In this document: positions 34,101 to 42,501 of the stretch, in pieces
How positions within the stretch are numbered: position 1 is the stretch's first letter
How the letters are laid out: each line of letters starts with the position of its first letter
Assembly: GCF_000759795.1 (NCBI RefSeq)
Contig: NZ_BBMZ01000030.1
Location: 1 to 57,092 of the forward strand
Source of the DNA: Pseudescherichia vulneris NBRC 102420
GTDB taxonomy: Bacteria; Pseudomonadota; Gammaproteobacteria; Enterobacterales; Enterobacteriaceae
Reading direction: 5' to 3'
Length of the DNA stretch: 57,092 bases
Position numbers and translations under genes: made by a program
The notes under the pieces: generated by a model
Seen by the model: the letters and a program-made list of their open reading frames with translations, nothing else
Told to the model about the DNA's origin: nothing
Database searches by the model: none

Positions 34101-35381
34101 ATGATGGATATACTTTTAGGGTTAGTGAAAACGCCCGCGGTGATTATCGCGATCGTGGCATTCTTGGGTTTGTTATTTCAAAAAGCATCAATCTCTCGCT
34201 TAATTACCGGTACGTTCTTATCGTTTATCGGTTTTACAATGATTAAAGTAGGCGGCAGCATTTTAATGAAGGTGCTGACGGCCTTTAGCTCGCTGTTTTC
34301 CAAAGCATTTAATATTGTTGGGGTCGTGCCAAGTAACGAAGCAATTATGGCGGCTACCATTGATAAGCTAGGCTCTATCGCGGCGCTTATCCTGCTGTTT
34401 GCTATGATTTTAAATATTGTTTTAGCTCGCTTTACCCGCTTCAAGTTTATCTACCTCTCATTACACTTGGTTTTGTTTATGGCCTTTGCCATCACCGCCG
34501 TGCTGCTACAGTTTGGTTTCAGCCACACGATGATGATTGTTATCGCCTCGCTGCTGATCGGTACCTATATGGCCGTGTCGCCGTTTATTCTCAGCCGTTT
34601 TAGCCGGGAAATCATTGGCTCAAATGAGTATGCTATTTCTCACGCGGCGATCTCCTCCTATGTGATGGGTTCCTATATGGGGAAATGGTTTGGTAATAAG
34701 CAGAACGATACAGAACATCTTAATATCAGCAGTAAGTTTGATTTTATTCGTGAACCCAACATTGCCACGCTGTTAACCATGCTGGTTCTGCTGCTTATCT
34801 CCTGTATTTTTGCCACCCAGCCGCAAATTAAAGACGCGATGACCGTGGTCTATGGTGCGGGTGCCGGTGATAAGAACGTGGTGATCTTTATTCTTGAACA
34901 GTCGGCCACCTTTGCCTGCGGTCTCTATCTGGCGAAGGCGGGGGTAAACCTGTTTACCGCCGAGATTGTTCCGGCGTTCAAAGGTTTTGCCCGCGTGTTT
35001 GCCCCGGGCTCGGTACCGGCAGTCGACGTGATGGTCCTGTTTACCAAAGCACCCAACGCAACGCTGATTGGCTTTTTAATCAGCTTCTCCATTGAGCTGG
35101 TCTGTATTTTTCTTTTCCCATTCATTGGGCTACCGATTATCGTTCCGGGGATTATGGCGAGCTTTATCACCGGCGGCGCGGCGGCGATCTTCGGTAATGC
35201 AACCGGCGGCTTCCGTGGCGCGGTGATCGCCAGCAGCATCAATGGCTTACTGTTGTGCGTGCTGCCAGCGCTGACGCTACCGATCTTTTCACAGCTGGGC
35301 GCGCAGGGCGTGACCTTTGCCGATCCCGACTTTACGCTGCCATCGCTGATCCTGGATTATCTGCTGCGTATCGTGAGTTAA
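34101..35381 (+). CDS. PTS IIC membrane component, ascorbate (UlaA/SgaT) type
   Basis: This 426-residue protein has about ten to twelve membrane segments, with the UlaA-like N-terminus LLGLVKTPAVIIAIVAFLGLL and the motif GGFRGAVIASSINGLLL. UlaA normally works with separate EIIA and EIIB proteins; neither is nearby, so this subunit is an orphan or borrows partners. The substrate is unknown. The start is MMDILL with GGGATCACA ahead. It is convergent with a phosphoribosyltransferase gene across a terminator. Confidence 0.85.
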   Translation: MMDILLGLVKTPAVIIAIVAFLGLLFQKASISRLITGTFLSFIGFTMIKVGGSILMKVLTAFSSLFSKAFNIVGVVPSNEAIMAATIDKLGSIAALILLFAMILNIVLARFTRFKFIYLSLHLVLFMAFAITAVLLQFGFSHTMMIVIASLLIGTYMAVSPFILSRFSREIIGSNEYAISHAAISSYVMGSYMGKWFGNKQNDTEHLNISSKFDFIREPNIATLLTMLVLLLISCIFATQPQIKDAMTVVYGAGAGDKNVVIFILEQSATFACGLYLAKAGVNLFTAEIVPAFKGFARVFAPGSVPAVDVMVLFTKAPNATLIGFLISFSIELVCIFLFPFIGLPIIVPGIMASFITGGAAAIFGNATGGFRGAVIASSINGLLLCVLPALTLPIFSQLGAQGVTFADPDFTLPSLILDYLLRIVS

Positions 35382-35390
35382 GTTGTGGGG

Positions 35391-35427
35391 AAAGGCAGCT
35401 AATTAAGGGAAGAGAGGCTGCCTTTTA
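35391..35427. terminator. Bidirectional terminator between the PTS IIC and phosphoribosyltransferase genes
   Basis: AAAGGCAGC and GCTGCCTTT with a 17-base loop, a T run on the plus strand and a short one on the minus strand. Confidence 0.6.
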
Positions 35428-35444
35428 AACCTGAGTCGATAACG

Positions 35445-35963
35445 TTAACGCTTTAGTTTTGAGATAAAAGGGATATTGCGGAATCTGTTCTCCCACGGCA
35501 GGCCATAGCCGATAAGCAGATCGTCACTCTCCATCTCATAGGCATAAAACTGCTTAAAGGGAATATCGATTCTGCCGGGCTTAACGAACAGCGTGGCAAT
35601 GGCTAACGACTTCGGTGCATAGGTTGTGCTGAGATACTCTACCAGCCGCTTCATGGTGCCGCCGGACTCGATGGCATCATCGATAACAATCACATCTCTG
35701 CCGTTAATATCGATAGTGGGATGAAACATAATCGCCGACTGATTGCTGCGGTCGCCCGGCGTATGCGGGCAGGATATCGTCTCCATCGCCACCGTAAACT
35801 CCAGCTTTCTGACTAGATCGGCAGTAAACAGAATGCCGCCTGGCACCACGGTAATCACCACGGCATCATGATAATTATCGTTGAGCAACGCCGCGACGCG
35901 CGCTACGCCTGCGGCAATGGCCATTTCATCTAAAACCAGTTCACCCATGTAACGGTTATCCAT
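35445..35963 (-). CDS. Hypoxanthine-guanine phosphoribosyltransferase-like protein
   Basis: The start at 35963 (MDNRYMGELV) follows GGAGGA and gives 172 residues. The PRPP-binding signature is VIVIDDAIESGGTM, and the N-terminal VVPGGILFTADLVRKL is the usual PPi loop region. It is similar to Hpt but clearly a paralogue: the loop between them (ISCPHTPGDRSNQS) differs from the SYG-containing loop of true Hpt. It may salvage a purine-like base. Its pairing with the PTS gene may be chance. Confidence 0.85.
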   Translation of the reverse strand: MDNRYMGELVLDEMAIAAGVARVAALLNDNYHDAVVITVVPGGILFTADLVRKLEFTVAMETISCPHTPGDRSNQSAIMFHPTIDINGRDVIVIDDAIESGGTMKRLVEYLSTTYAPKSLAIATLFVKPGRIDIPFKQFYAYEMESDDLLIGYGLPWENRFRNIPFISKLKR

Positions 35964-36043
35964 TGTGCTTCCTCCGTCTTGTATGTTATTGATACACTCT
36001 ATCGCAAAGTTCAAACTATCTGATTAATAATTAAGGACAAAAT

Positions 36044-36454
36044 GTGACGTCAGTCGAAAGCTTACAAGCAAAATATCCCAATGCACTCGCGTGGTCCATT
36101 GGCGACAGCGTCAAGCTGGCAAACCAGTTGGCCGACCTGGTTGTGAAGGGAAAAAAGACAGCATCGTGCGGCTCGTTAGCGTCATACCAGGCGGACAGCG
36201 CGTCACCGGCAGTAGGCAGCTACCATATTATTCTCAATGGTAACCAGGAACCCGTATGCGTTATTCGCATGACGTCGCTGCGGCTGGTGAGATTCTGCGA
36301 CGTTGACGACGCCTTTGCCCGTAAAGAGGGGGAAGGTGACCTGAGCCTTGAATACTGGCGCACGGAGCATCAGCGCTTCTTTACGCAGACGGGGAGCTTC
36401 TCGGAAGAGATGGAACTGGTTGCCGAAGAGTTTGAAGTGGTTGAGGTGGTCTAG
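36044..36454 (+). CDS. ASCH-domain protein
   Basis: This 136-residue protein starts with GTG after AAGGACA. The ASCH (PUA-like) fold is suggested by LVVKGKKTASCGSLASY, YHIILNGNQEPVCVIRMTS and the EGEGDLSLEYWRTEH segment. Members bind RNA or modified nucleosides; some are amidohydrolases. It is divergent from the phosphoribosyltransferase gene, 80 bases apart. Confidence 0.85.
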   Translation: MTSVESLQAKYPNALAWSIGDSVKLANQLADLVVKGKKTASCGSLASYQADSASPAVGSYHIILNGNQEPVCVIRMTSLRLVRFCDVDDAFARKEGEGDLSLEYWRTEHQRFFTQTGSFSEEMELVAEEFEVVEVV

Positions 36455-36462
36455 GCAGATTT

Positions 36463-36494
36463 TGTAGGCTGGGCAAGCGTAGCGCCGCCCAGCA
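36463..36494. repeat. Single REP unit
   Basis: TGTAGGCTGGGCAAGCGTAGCGCCGCCCAGCAT, a REP hairpin between two convergent genes. Confidence 0.8.
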
Positions 36495-36512
36495 TTCCAG
36501 TTTGGTTAGGGA

Positions 36513-37310
36513 TTATTTATTCGCTGAGTCCGGCTCCGATATCAGGCGATGACGCTGGGCTTTCTGCGCTTCGCCTTGCATACGGTTAAGAATATCCCCT
36601 TCAAATTCTGCCTGTTCATCGCCGTAGACATACTCATGGCCGCTGCGCAATGCATACCATGCGCGCTCAGCGACTTCCTGCGGTTCCGCTTTTTTACCTG
36701 CACCCACAGTCGTATTGGCCTGGCCTGCGTTTTTAAAGAAGTTCGTCTCCGTTGCGCCTGGCATAAGCAGTGTCATGTTCAGGCCGCTGCCTTTAAGCTC
36801 GTTCCGGATGGCCCAAAAGAAAGAGTTAACAAACGCTTTTGTCGCTCCGTAGATAGCTTCAAAAGGAATTGGGGCCGTACCTGAAACCGATGAAGTCATT
36901 AGCACGTCGCCGCTGCCGCGTTTAATCAGGTCAGGAATAAAAAGTTTAGAGAGATGCACATAGGAATCGACGTTGAGTCGGATCAGCGATAGCTCTTTCT
37001 CAAGCGCTGTGCCGCCGATAAACCTACCGCCCAGACCCTGTCCGGCATTAATTACCAGTGCGCTGATATCAAAACCTTTCTCATCCGTCTGTTTTTTCAG
37101 CTGTTCAATCTGCGCATAATCGCTTAAGTCTACGGAGTAGGGGTAGATTTTTGCGCCCAGCTTTTGCAGCTCTTCACCCGCTCTGGAAAGCTTATTTTCA
37201 TCTCGGGCGACAACGATCAGATCGTAATCGTTTTTGGCAAAAACCTTTGCCAGTTCAAATCCGATACCGTTTGATGCGCCTGTAATAAGGGCAATGGGTT
37301 TAGCTGCCAT
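36513..37310 (-). CDS. Short-chain dehydrogenase/reductase
   Basis: This 265-residue classical SDR has a cofactor motif TGASNGIG, NAG (VINAGQG), and the catalytic Ser and YxxxK (SSVSG and YGATK). The preceding basic residue pattern (VVARDENKL) suggests NADPH use. It lies 99 bases after the LysR gene on the same strand and may be a target of it. The substrate is not known. Confidence 0.9.
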   Translation of the reverse strand: MAAKPIALITGASNGIGFELAKVFAKNDYDLIVVARDENKLSRAGEELQKLGAKIYPYSVDLSDYAQIEQLKKQTDEKGFDISALVINAGQGLGGRFIGGTALEKELSLIRLNVDSYVHLSKLFIPDLIKRGSGDVLMTSSVSGTAPIPFEAIYGATKAFVNSFFWAIRNELKGSGLNMTLLMPGATETNFFKNAGQANTTVGAGKKAEPQEVAERAWYALRSGHEYVYGDEQAEFEGDILNRMQGEAQKAQRHRLISEPDSANK

Positions 37311-37409
37311 GACTGTCTCCTGTTATCGTTTGCAACGAGTTGATAGCCTGGCACAGGAGTAACGCTATTTCGTTGAATCGCTTTCAATGGTGTGATGAGC
37401 CGTGTTCAA

Positions 37410-38357
37410 TCAAGGCTCATCACTGTGAGCGACCGGATCTTCCAGCATACCTTCGCGGAATACGTCGCAAAGCTCACGAAGACCCTGAGGAACCGTCCGA
37501 TAGCCGGGATAGTAGAGATACATTGCCGGTTCTATCGGTGACCATTCTGATAATACGACCCGAAGTTCACCGCTGCGTAAATAGCGCTCGACTCTTTTTT
37601 CCGGACAGTAGGTTATGCCGACATCCGCAAGCGCTAGCTCAATGCCCATTACGGTATCGCCAACGCATACCTGACCTGGTACATCTATCGCGTGGTACTC
37701 GTCCCCCTTGCGGAACTCCCATTTGTAGATCGTTCCTTGCCCCGTGCGGATCTGAATACAGGAGTGCGATAGCAAATCCTTAGGGAGCACAGGTGCCTGA
37801 TGATGGTACAGGTAACGTGGAGAGGCGACCGCGACCCACTTAATGTCGGTACCAAGCTTAACCGCAACAAAATCCTCAGGGATTGTACCGCCATAGCGGA
37901 TACCCGCATCAAAGCCCTCGCCAACAATATCAACCATGCGATCGTCAATGGTGATATCTACCTGAACATCCGGATAGCGCTTAAGGAAACGGGGGAGAAG
38001 TGGAGCCACAACAAGACGCGCGCCGTCTTTGAGCACATTCAGACGAATGCGGCCCACGGGGCGTTCACGGAAAGCATTGAGTTCATCCAGCGCTTCGCTA
38101 ATCTCTGCGAAGCCAATGTTAAGTCTTCGCGCCAGGGTGGTTCCTGCATCCGTTGGCGCTACCGTTCTGCTTGTACGGTTAAGCAGCCTAACACCAAGGC
38201 GTGCTTCGAGGTTTCGCACCGCATGGCTAAGGGCTGAGGTGGTTATCCCTAACTCAACAGCTGCCTGAGTAAAGCTGCGCAGGCGCTCAACGGTACGGAA
38301 AGCATTCAGATCGGCCAGATCGGCGCGAGAGAGGCGAGTAGTTGGACGTACTGGCAT
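37410..38357 (-). CDS. LysR-type regulator
   Basis: The start at 38357 (MPVRPTTRLSRADLADL) gives 315 residues; the longer frame runs back through the tetR gene. The HTH is at about residues 25-70 (SFTQAAVELGITTSALSHAVR), followed by a substrate domain. The ATG comes one base after the tetR stop codon (TGA-T-ATG), so translation is probably coupled. It is likely to act on the SDR gene downstream. Confidence 0.88.
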   Translation of the reverse strand: MPVRPTTRLSRADLADLNAFRTVERLRSFTQAAVELGITTSALSHAVRNLEARLGVRLLNRTSRTVAPTDAGTTLARRLNIGFAEISEALDELNAFRERPVGRIRLNVLKDGARLVVAPLLPRFLKRYPDVQVDITIDDRMVDIVGEGFDAGIRYGGTIPEDFVAVKLGTDIKWVAVASPRYLYHHQAPVLPKDLLSHSCIQIRTGQGTIYKWEFRKGDEYHAIDVPGQVCVGDTVMGIELALADVGITYCPEKRVERYLRSGELRVVLSEWSPIEPAMYLYYPGYRTVPQGLRELCDVFREGMLEDPVAHSDEP

Positions 38358-38358
38358 A

Positions 38359-38889
38359 TCAACCCGCAAATTCCTTGAGGTCGTTAAACACCTCATCCCA
38401 GAACGCGGATCCACTCTCAAAGCCGACCATGTTCCGCATCATGAAAGCGCCCTCGGTGGCCAGATAGAGTATTCGCCGTTTTCTGGACGCCTCGTCGGTG
38501 GCCTCAAGGTTGCCAAATCTCTCTTTATACCAGTTAACCATGCTTTCGCTTTGCGTCCCGGCCTGGGCTGCCAGCAGGGTTAAGGTTCTGATCCCGGCCT
38601 CTGACGTCTCTTGCTGGGTCGCGCTGATGTGGGTCAGCAGTCGCGCTTTGGCATCGGCATTTTCGGGAAGCAGCGTGCGGTAGCGCTCCTGCTCTTTATT
38701 AAGCCAGCGATCCAGCAGGGCATCCAGCACCTTTTCCCGTGAGCCAAAAACCGACTGCACGCTGGCCTTCGAGATGCCAGCCTCCGTGGCGATAGCGCCA
38801 AAGGAGAGGGCGGCGGCACCTTCGCGGCCCAGCACGTTCTCCGCTGCATCCAGCAGGCTATCCCGATCTATCGTTTTTGGTCGTGCCAC
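38359..38889 (-). CDS. TetR-family repressor
   Basis: This 176-residue protein has an N-terminal HTH (FGAIATEAGISKASVQSVFGSREKVLDALL) and a C-terminal ligand domain. It is divergent from a PACE exporter with a palindrome between them, and cotranscribed with the LysR gene. Probable role: repressor of the exporter, relieved by a toxic cation or drug (inferred). Confidence 0.9.
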   Translation of the reverse strand: MARPKTIDRDSLLDAAENVLGREGAAALSFGAIATEAGISKASVQSVFGSREKVLDALLDRWLNKEQERYRTLLPENADAKARLLTHISATQQETSEAGIRTLTLLAAQAGTQSESMVNWYKERFGNLEATDEASRKRRILYLATEGAFMMRNMVGFESGSAFWDEVFNDLKEFAG

Positions 38890-38910
38890 GGGTATCTCCC
38901 TAATATTGAT

Positions 38911-38931
38911 TTAAATACGGTCGTATGTTAA
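38911..38931. promoter_or_regulatory. Palindromic operator in the tetR/PACE gap
   Basis: TTAA-ATACG-GT-CGTAT-G-TTAA: a perfect 12-base core ATACGGTCGTAT with TTAA on both sides, 22 bases before the tetR start. The size suits a TetR dimer. Confidence 0.6.
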
Positions 38932-39003
38932 TTTGCCAGCCAGTTAATTACAGGGTCTGAAATCAACGACATTTCGGCCATATCATCGCACATGAGGTTT
39001 GCC

Positions 39004-39435
39004 ATGTTCTATCTCAAACCGGTCCCCCGCAGGATCGCCTACGTCACCACCTTTGAGGTGATTGCTATCTTCTTCTCATCCTTGCTGCTTTCGGGCATGA
39101 GCCACGGCGACGCGGCCAGCTCGCTGCCGGTGGCCGTGACCACCTCCGTTGTGGCCGTTGTCTGGAACTACATCTACAACACCCTTTTTGAACGCTGGGA
39201 AAAGCGGAACAACATTCAGAAACGCACGCTTCTTATCAGGATTGTGCATACTCTGCTTTTCGAAACGATGTTTATTATTCTGATCGTGCCGTTCTTTATG
39301 TGGTACTACGATGTCGGTCTGGTGAAGGCGTTCATGATGGAGATCGGCCTCATCACCTTCTTCTTTGTTTACGCTTTTGTCTTTACCTGGCTTTTCGATC
39401 GCCTCTTTGTGCGCGAACCGATCCCTGCCACCTAA
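39004..39435 (+). CDS. PACE-family multidrug efflux protein (AceI-like)
   Basis: This 143-residue protein has four membrane segments made of two BTP repeats. Repeat 1 has RRIAYVTTFEVIAIFF, repeat 2 RIVHTLLFETMFIIL (the acidic residue in each is the proton site), with the family motif WNYIYNTLFERWEKR between. PACE pumps export biguanides such as chlorhexidine and short diamines. The ATG at 39004 follows GAGGTTTGCC; an earlier ATG at 38992 has no ribosome site. Confidence 0.88.
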   Translation: MFYLKPVPRRIAYVTTFEVIAIFFSSLLLSGMSHGDAASSLPVAVTTSVVAVVWNYIYNTLFERWEKRNNIQKRTLLIRIVHTLLFETMFIILIVPFFMWYYDVGLVKAFMMEIGLITFFFVYAFVFTWLFDRLFVREPIPAT

Positions 39436-39441
39436 ATACCC

Positions 39442-40056
39442 TCAAGCAGGCAGTAGCGGCACATGCGGCGCGGCGTCCAGCGGCAGATGACCGCTGAGGC
39501 GCGGATCGGCCTGCACCTCTACCCGCCGGGCGTAGGGGGTAAACCCTGAGCGGATATAGAACCCAAGCGCGGAAGGGTGATCGAAGGTGCAGGTATGTAC
39601 CCAAAAACGCTGGACAGGTTTAGCCCATGCGAGCGCTATGGCCGCGCTCATCACCGCCCGGCCTATGCCCTTACCGGTCACGTCCTGCGTTAAGCCAAGA
39701 AAGGCCAGCTCGGCCTCGCCGGGTTCGCTGAAGTCCAGCTCCACCAGCCCAACATCCTGGCCGTTATGGTGAACGCAGTAAATCTCCCGGCTGGAACTGT
39801 GCAGCACGCTAATCAGCATCTCATCGCTCATGACGAGACGTGAAAACCAGAGCCAGTTTGCGCCCACCCTGCGGAAAAGGCTGCGGTAAAGGTCAGGATC
39901 GCGCTCGCTAAACGGCCGTAGTGAAAACCCCTCCGGCAGAGGAATCGGAGCCTCGGTTGGCTTCTCGCGCATTTCAAGGCAGGTGACGACCGAGGCGATG
40001 CAGCCGGGGGTAACGTCTGAGTAGCCGACGGGAACGGTTTGCGTGCTGTTATTCAT
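39442..40056 (-). CDS. GNAT acetyltransferase
   Basis: The start at 40056 (MNNSTQTVPVG) has AGGAGAAAGG and gives 204 residues. The acetyl-CoA site is visible as LTQDVTGKGIGRAVMSAA, and the family end motif as ALGFYIRSGFTPYARR. The substrate is unknown. It is convergent with the PACE gene, 6 bases apart. Confidence 0.85.
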   Translation of the reverse strand: MNNSTQTVPVGYSDVTPGCIASVVTCLEMREKPTEAPIPLPEGFSLRPFSERDPDLYRSLFRRVGANWLWFSRLVMSDEMLISVLHSSSREIYCVHHNGQDVGLVELDFSEPGEAELAFLGLTQDVTGKGIGRAVMSAAIALAWAKPVQRFWVHTCTFDHPSALGFYIRSGFTPYARRVEVQADPRLSGHLPLDAAPHVPLLPA

Positions 40057-40202
40057 CCTTTCTCCTGAGCGTAGTCGAACAATTGTCAACGCCATCATCC
40101 CAGACCAGCGTGTCACTTTCAAAGTGATTATTCGCTTTATTTTCAAGAAGGAGGAGTGTTATAAGTTTATGAACCGTAAAGAAAAAGAGGGTCATAAGAA
40201 AA

Positions 40203-40658
40203 ATGTTTGATGTGGTCGAAATTAACAAGGATTCAGAAGAATTAGCGATATTAGTCGGCGAGCTGGACGCATTTCAGAGTACGCTCTATCCCGCCGAGAG
40301 TAATCACTGCCTCGATTTCTCCACGGTTAACGAAGAGGATATTCGTTGCATTATTGTGCGTGACGATAAAGGTGAAGCGATCGGCTGCGGGGCCATTTTT
40401 CTCCAGGGCGATAGCGCCGCGGAGATCAAGCGCGTATATATTCGCCCTCAATACCGCGGCAACAAAATCGGTGAGCGGATCGTCTCCAGCCTGGAGCAGC
40501 TTGCGGTTCAATCCGCTTGCCGTGTACTTCGGTTGGAAACGGGCATTCGTCAGCAGCCAGCTATTACGCTTTATCAACGCTGCGGCTATCAGCTATGCGA
40601 TCCGTTTCCTCCCTATCAAGAAGATCCCCTGAGCGTATTTATGTATAAGGCGCTATAG
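40203..40658 (+). CDS. GNAT acetyltransferase
   Basis: This 151-residue single GNAT domain has motif A IKRVYIRPQYRGNKIGERIVSSL and motif B ITLYQRCGYQLCDPFPPY. The N-terminal half (FQSTLYPAESNHCLD) resembles the YsnE/PanZ-like acyltransferase group. The substrate is unknown. The upstream gap holds an AAGGAGGAG sequence at 40147-40155, but too far from the ATG to serve it. Confidence 0.85.
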   Translation: MFDVVEINKDSEELAILVGELDAFQSTLYPAESNHCLDFSTVNEEDIRCIIVRDDKGEAIGCGAIFLQGDSAAEIKRVYIRPQYRGNKIGERIVSSLEQLAVQSACRVLRLETGIRQQPAITLYQRCGYQLCDPFPPYQEDPLSVFMYKAL

Positions 40659-40665
40659 GTAAGCC

Positions 40666-41250
40666 CTATAAAATACCCTTCAAGGCGACGTGATAGAGCA
40701 GCATAATAGTTTTGGCATCCACAATCAGGCCGCTTTCAACTGCGGCTAATGCCTCATCCAGCGGCATCTCCAGCACTTCGATATCTTCACCTTCCGATTC
40801 TAAACCACCACCAGAGCTGGTTCGATCTGCGGCCTGGTACTCTGCGATATAGAAATAGAGCTTCTCCGTTACCGAGCCTGGACTCATATAGGCCTCAAAC
40901 ACCTTTTCAACGTGCGAAATACGAAACCCGGTCTCTTCTTCCGCCTCCGCTTTAATGCGGTTTTCCGGATCCATATTATCCAGCAGGCCAGCCGCCGCTT
41001 CGATCAGCATGCCGTCGTGCCCATTCACATACACGGGAAAGCGGAACTGACGCGTGAGGATCACGGTTCGTCGTTGACGGTTATAGAGCAGGATAGTCGC
41101 GCCGTTGCCCCGGTCATACACTTCTCGGTTTTGCTGCTGCCACTCGCCGTTCTGCCGCTGTAGCGCAAAGGTGTACTTTTTTAACGTGTACCAGTCGTCA
41201 GAAAGGATTTGCGTGTTGATGATACGTACTTCTGCATGTTTTGATTGCAT
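40666..41250 (-). CDS. Nudix hydrolase of the NudK (GDP-mannose pyrophosphatase) group
   Basis: The start at 41250 (MQSKHAEVRI) gives 194 residues. It shares with E. coli NudK the stretches ILSD, REVYDRGNGATILLYN, RQFRF, AGLLDN, YMSPGSVTE and EGEDIEVLE. The Nudix helix reads AEAEEETGF: the metal-binding glutamates are kept but the usual Arg/Lys before the first Glu is Ala. Probable action: hydrolysis of a nucleotide sugar such as GDP-mannose. It is probably a paralogue, not nudK itself. Confidence 0.85.
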   Translation of the reverse strand: MQSKHAEVRIINTQILSDDWYTLKKYTFALQRQNGEWQQQNREVYDRGNGATILLYNRQRRTVILTRQFRFPVYVNGHDGMLIEAAAGLLDNMDPENRIKAEAEEETGFRISHVEKVFEAYMSPGSVTEKLYFYIAEYQAADRTSSGGGLESEGEDIEVLEMPLDEALAAVESGLIVDAKTIMLLYHVALKGIL

Positions 41251-41332
41251 GATAGCGCTCCAATACGTAGAGTAACCATCATAAGCAGCGGTTTCGTGCA
41301 ATATCAAGATAATTCGTGCAAATGGAAAAAAG

Positions 41333-42088
41333 ATGCTAACCAGTCAACGCAAACAGCTGATACGTGAAAAGCTGGCCGCCGAGGGCCAGGTTCATTCAAA
41401 GGATCTCAGCGCGTATTTCAAGGTATCGGAAGATACCATCCGCCGAGACCTACGTGAGCTAGCGGCAGAAGGGCACCTGCAACGGGTGCACGGCGGCGCG
41501 CTGCCTGCGTCATCGGCTACCGGCACCTTCTCAGAGCGCAAGTCACTAAAAATTGACGCCAAACAGCGCGTAGCCCGCAAGGGCGTTGAGCTGATTTCAG
41601 ACGGGCAGGTGGTGATTATCGATGGCGGAACCACAACTTCGGAGCTTATTAAGCAGCTGCCTACCGATCTGCGCATTACGGTGGTGACCCATAGCCCAGG
41701 CATTGCCCTCGGCCTGATCGATCATCCCGCTGTTGAGGTTATCCTCATCGGCGGCCGCCTCTATAAACACTCCATTGTCACCGTCGGCGCGGCGGCCATA
41801 GAGGGCATCGGCAGCATCCATGCCGATCTCTTCTTTATGGGCGTAACCGGGGTACATCCGGATGCGGGTTTAACCACCGGCGATTACGAAGAAGCGTGTA
41901 TCAAACGTGCATTTTCCGGCAGAGCCGCTGAGACGGTGGTGCTGGCGTCACCGGAGAAGATTAACGCCGCATCACCCTTTGCGATCGGTAGCCTGTCGCT
42001 TATCAATATGCTGGTCGTAGAAGATGGGACTGATGAAGAGTGGATCCGGTCGGTAGAAGCGCAGGGCGTATCGGTAGTGAAAGCCTGA
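41333..42088 (+). CDS. DeoR/GlpR-family regulator
   Basis: This 251-residue protein has an N-terminal HTH (VHSKDLSAYFKVSEDTIRRDLREL, then the HGGALP linker) and a DeoR C-terminal sugar-phosphate sensor (IDGGTTTSELIKQLP; VEVILIGGRL; FMGVTGVHPDAGLT). It is divergent from the Nudix gene, 82 bases apart, which hints at joint control. The effector is probably a phosphorylated sugar. Confidence 0.9.
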   Translation: MLTSQRKQLIREKLAAEGQVHSKDLSAYFKVSEDTIRRDLRELAAEGHLQRVHGGALPASSATGTFSERKSLKIDAKQRVARKGVELISDGQVVIIDGGTTTSELIKQLPTDLRITVVTHSPGIALGLIDHPAVEVILIGGRLYKHSIVTVGAAAIEGIGSIHADLFFMGVTGVHPDAGLTTGDYEEACIKRAFSGRAAETVVLASPEKINAASPFAIGSLSLINMLVVEDGTDEEWIRSVEAQGVSVVKA

Positions 42089-42166
42089 TCCCGACGTTCC
42101 TGGAGGCAAGCCCGCAGCCTCGCCATTTATAAGCTAACCTTACTCCTTAACGAAGAGGAGATAACG

Positions 42167-42466
42167 ATGGCTGATTCAACCCTGATCGATACGCTGCAGT
42201 TTGGCCCTGAAGAGGCACCAACGCAAAAATACGAGATCTATGGCGATGACGAAAAGACGCCAACCTATGCGTTGATATATCAACAGCGCGATGGCAGCTG
42301 GCAAAAGCAGGATGAGACCCTGAGCTTCGCCGCGAAAGAGGAGCAGGAAGAAGCCACCAGTACGCTGGACTATGGCTCTGGCGATCCCCTTCCAGACCTG
42401 CGTGATTTGGTCACCGAGGCGAAAGAGCGGTGCGAGCAGCACTGGCACAATACCCCTCGCAATTAA
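42167..42466 (+). CDS. Hypothetical protein, 99 residues
   Basis: Acidic, Glu- and Gln-rich soluble protein (MADSTLIDTLQFGPEEA; SFAAKEEQEEATSTLDYG), with no signal peptide or membrane segment. AGAGGAGATAACG is a strong ribosome site. The family was not recognised. It stands alone between the deoR gene and the convergent araC gene. Confidence 0.7.
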   Translation: MADSTLIDTLQFGPEEAPTQKYEIYGDDEKTPTYALIYQQRDGSWQKQDETLSFAAKEEQEEATSTLDYGSGDPLPDLRDLVTEAKERCEQHWHNTPRN

Positions 42467-42501
42467 CCCTCATCGTGCCGGGGTCATCCCGGCACTCCCC
42501 C

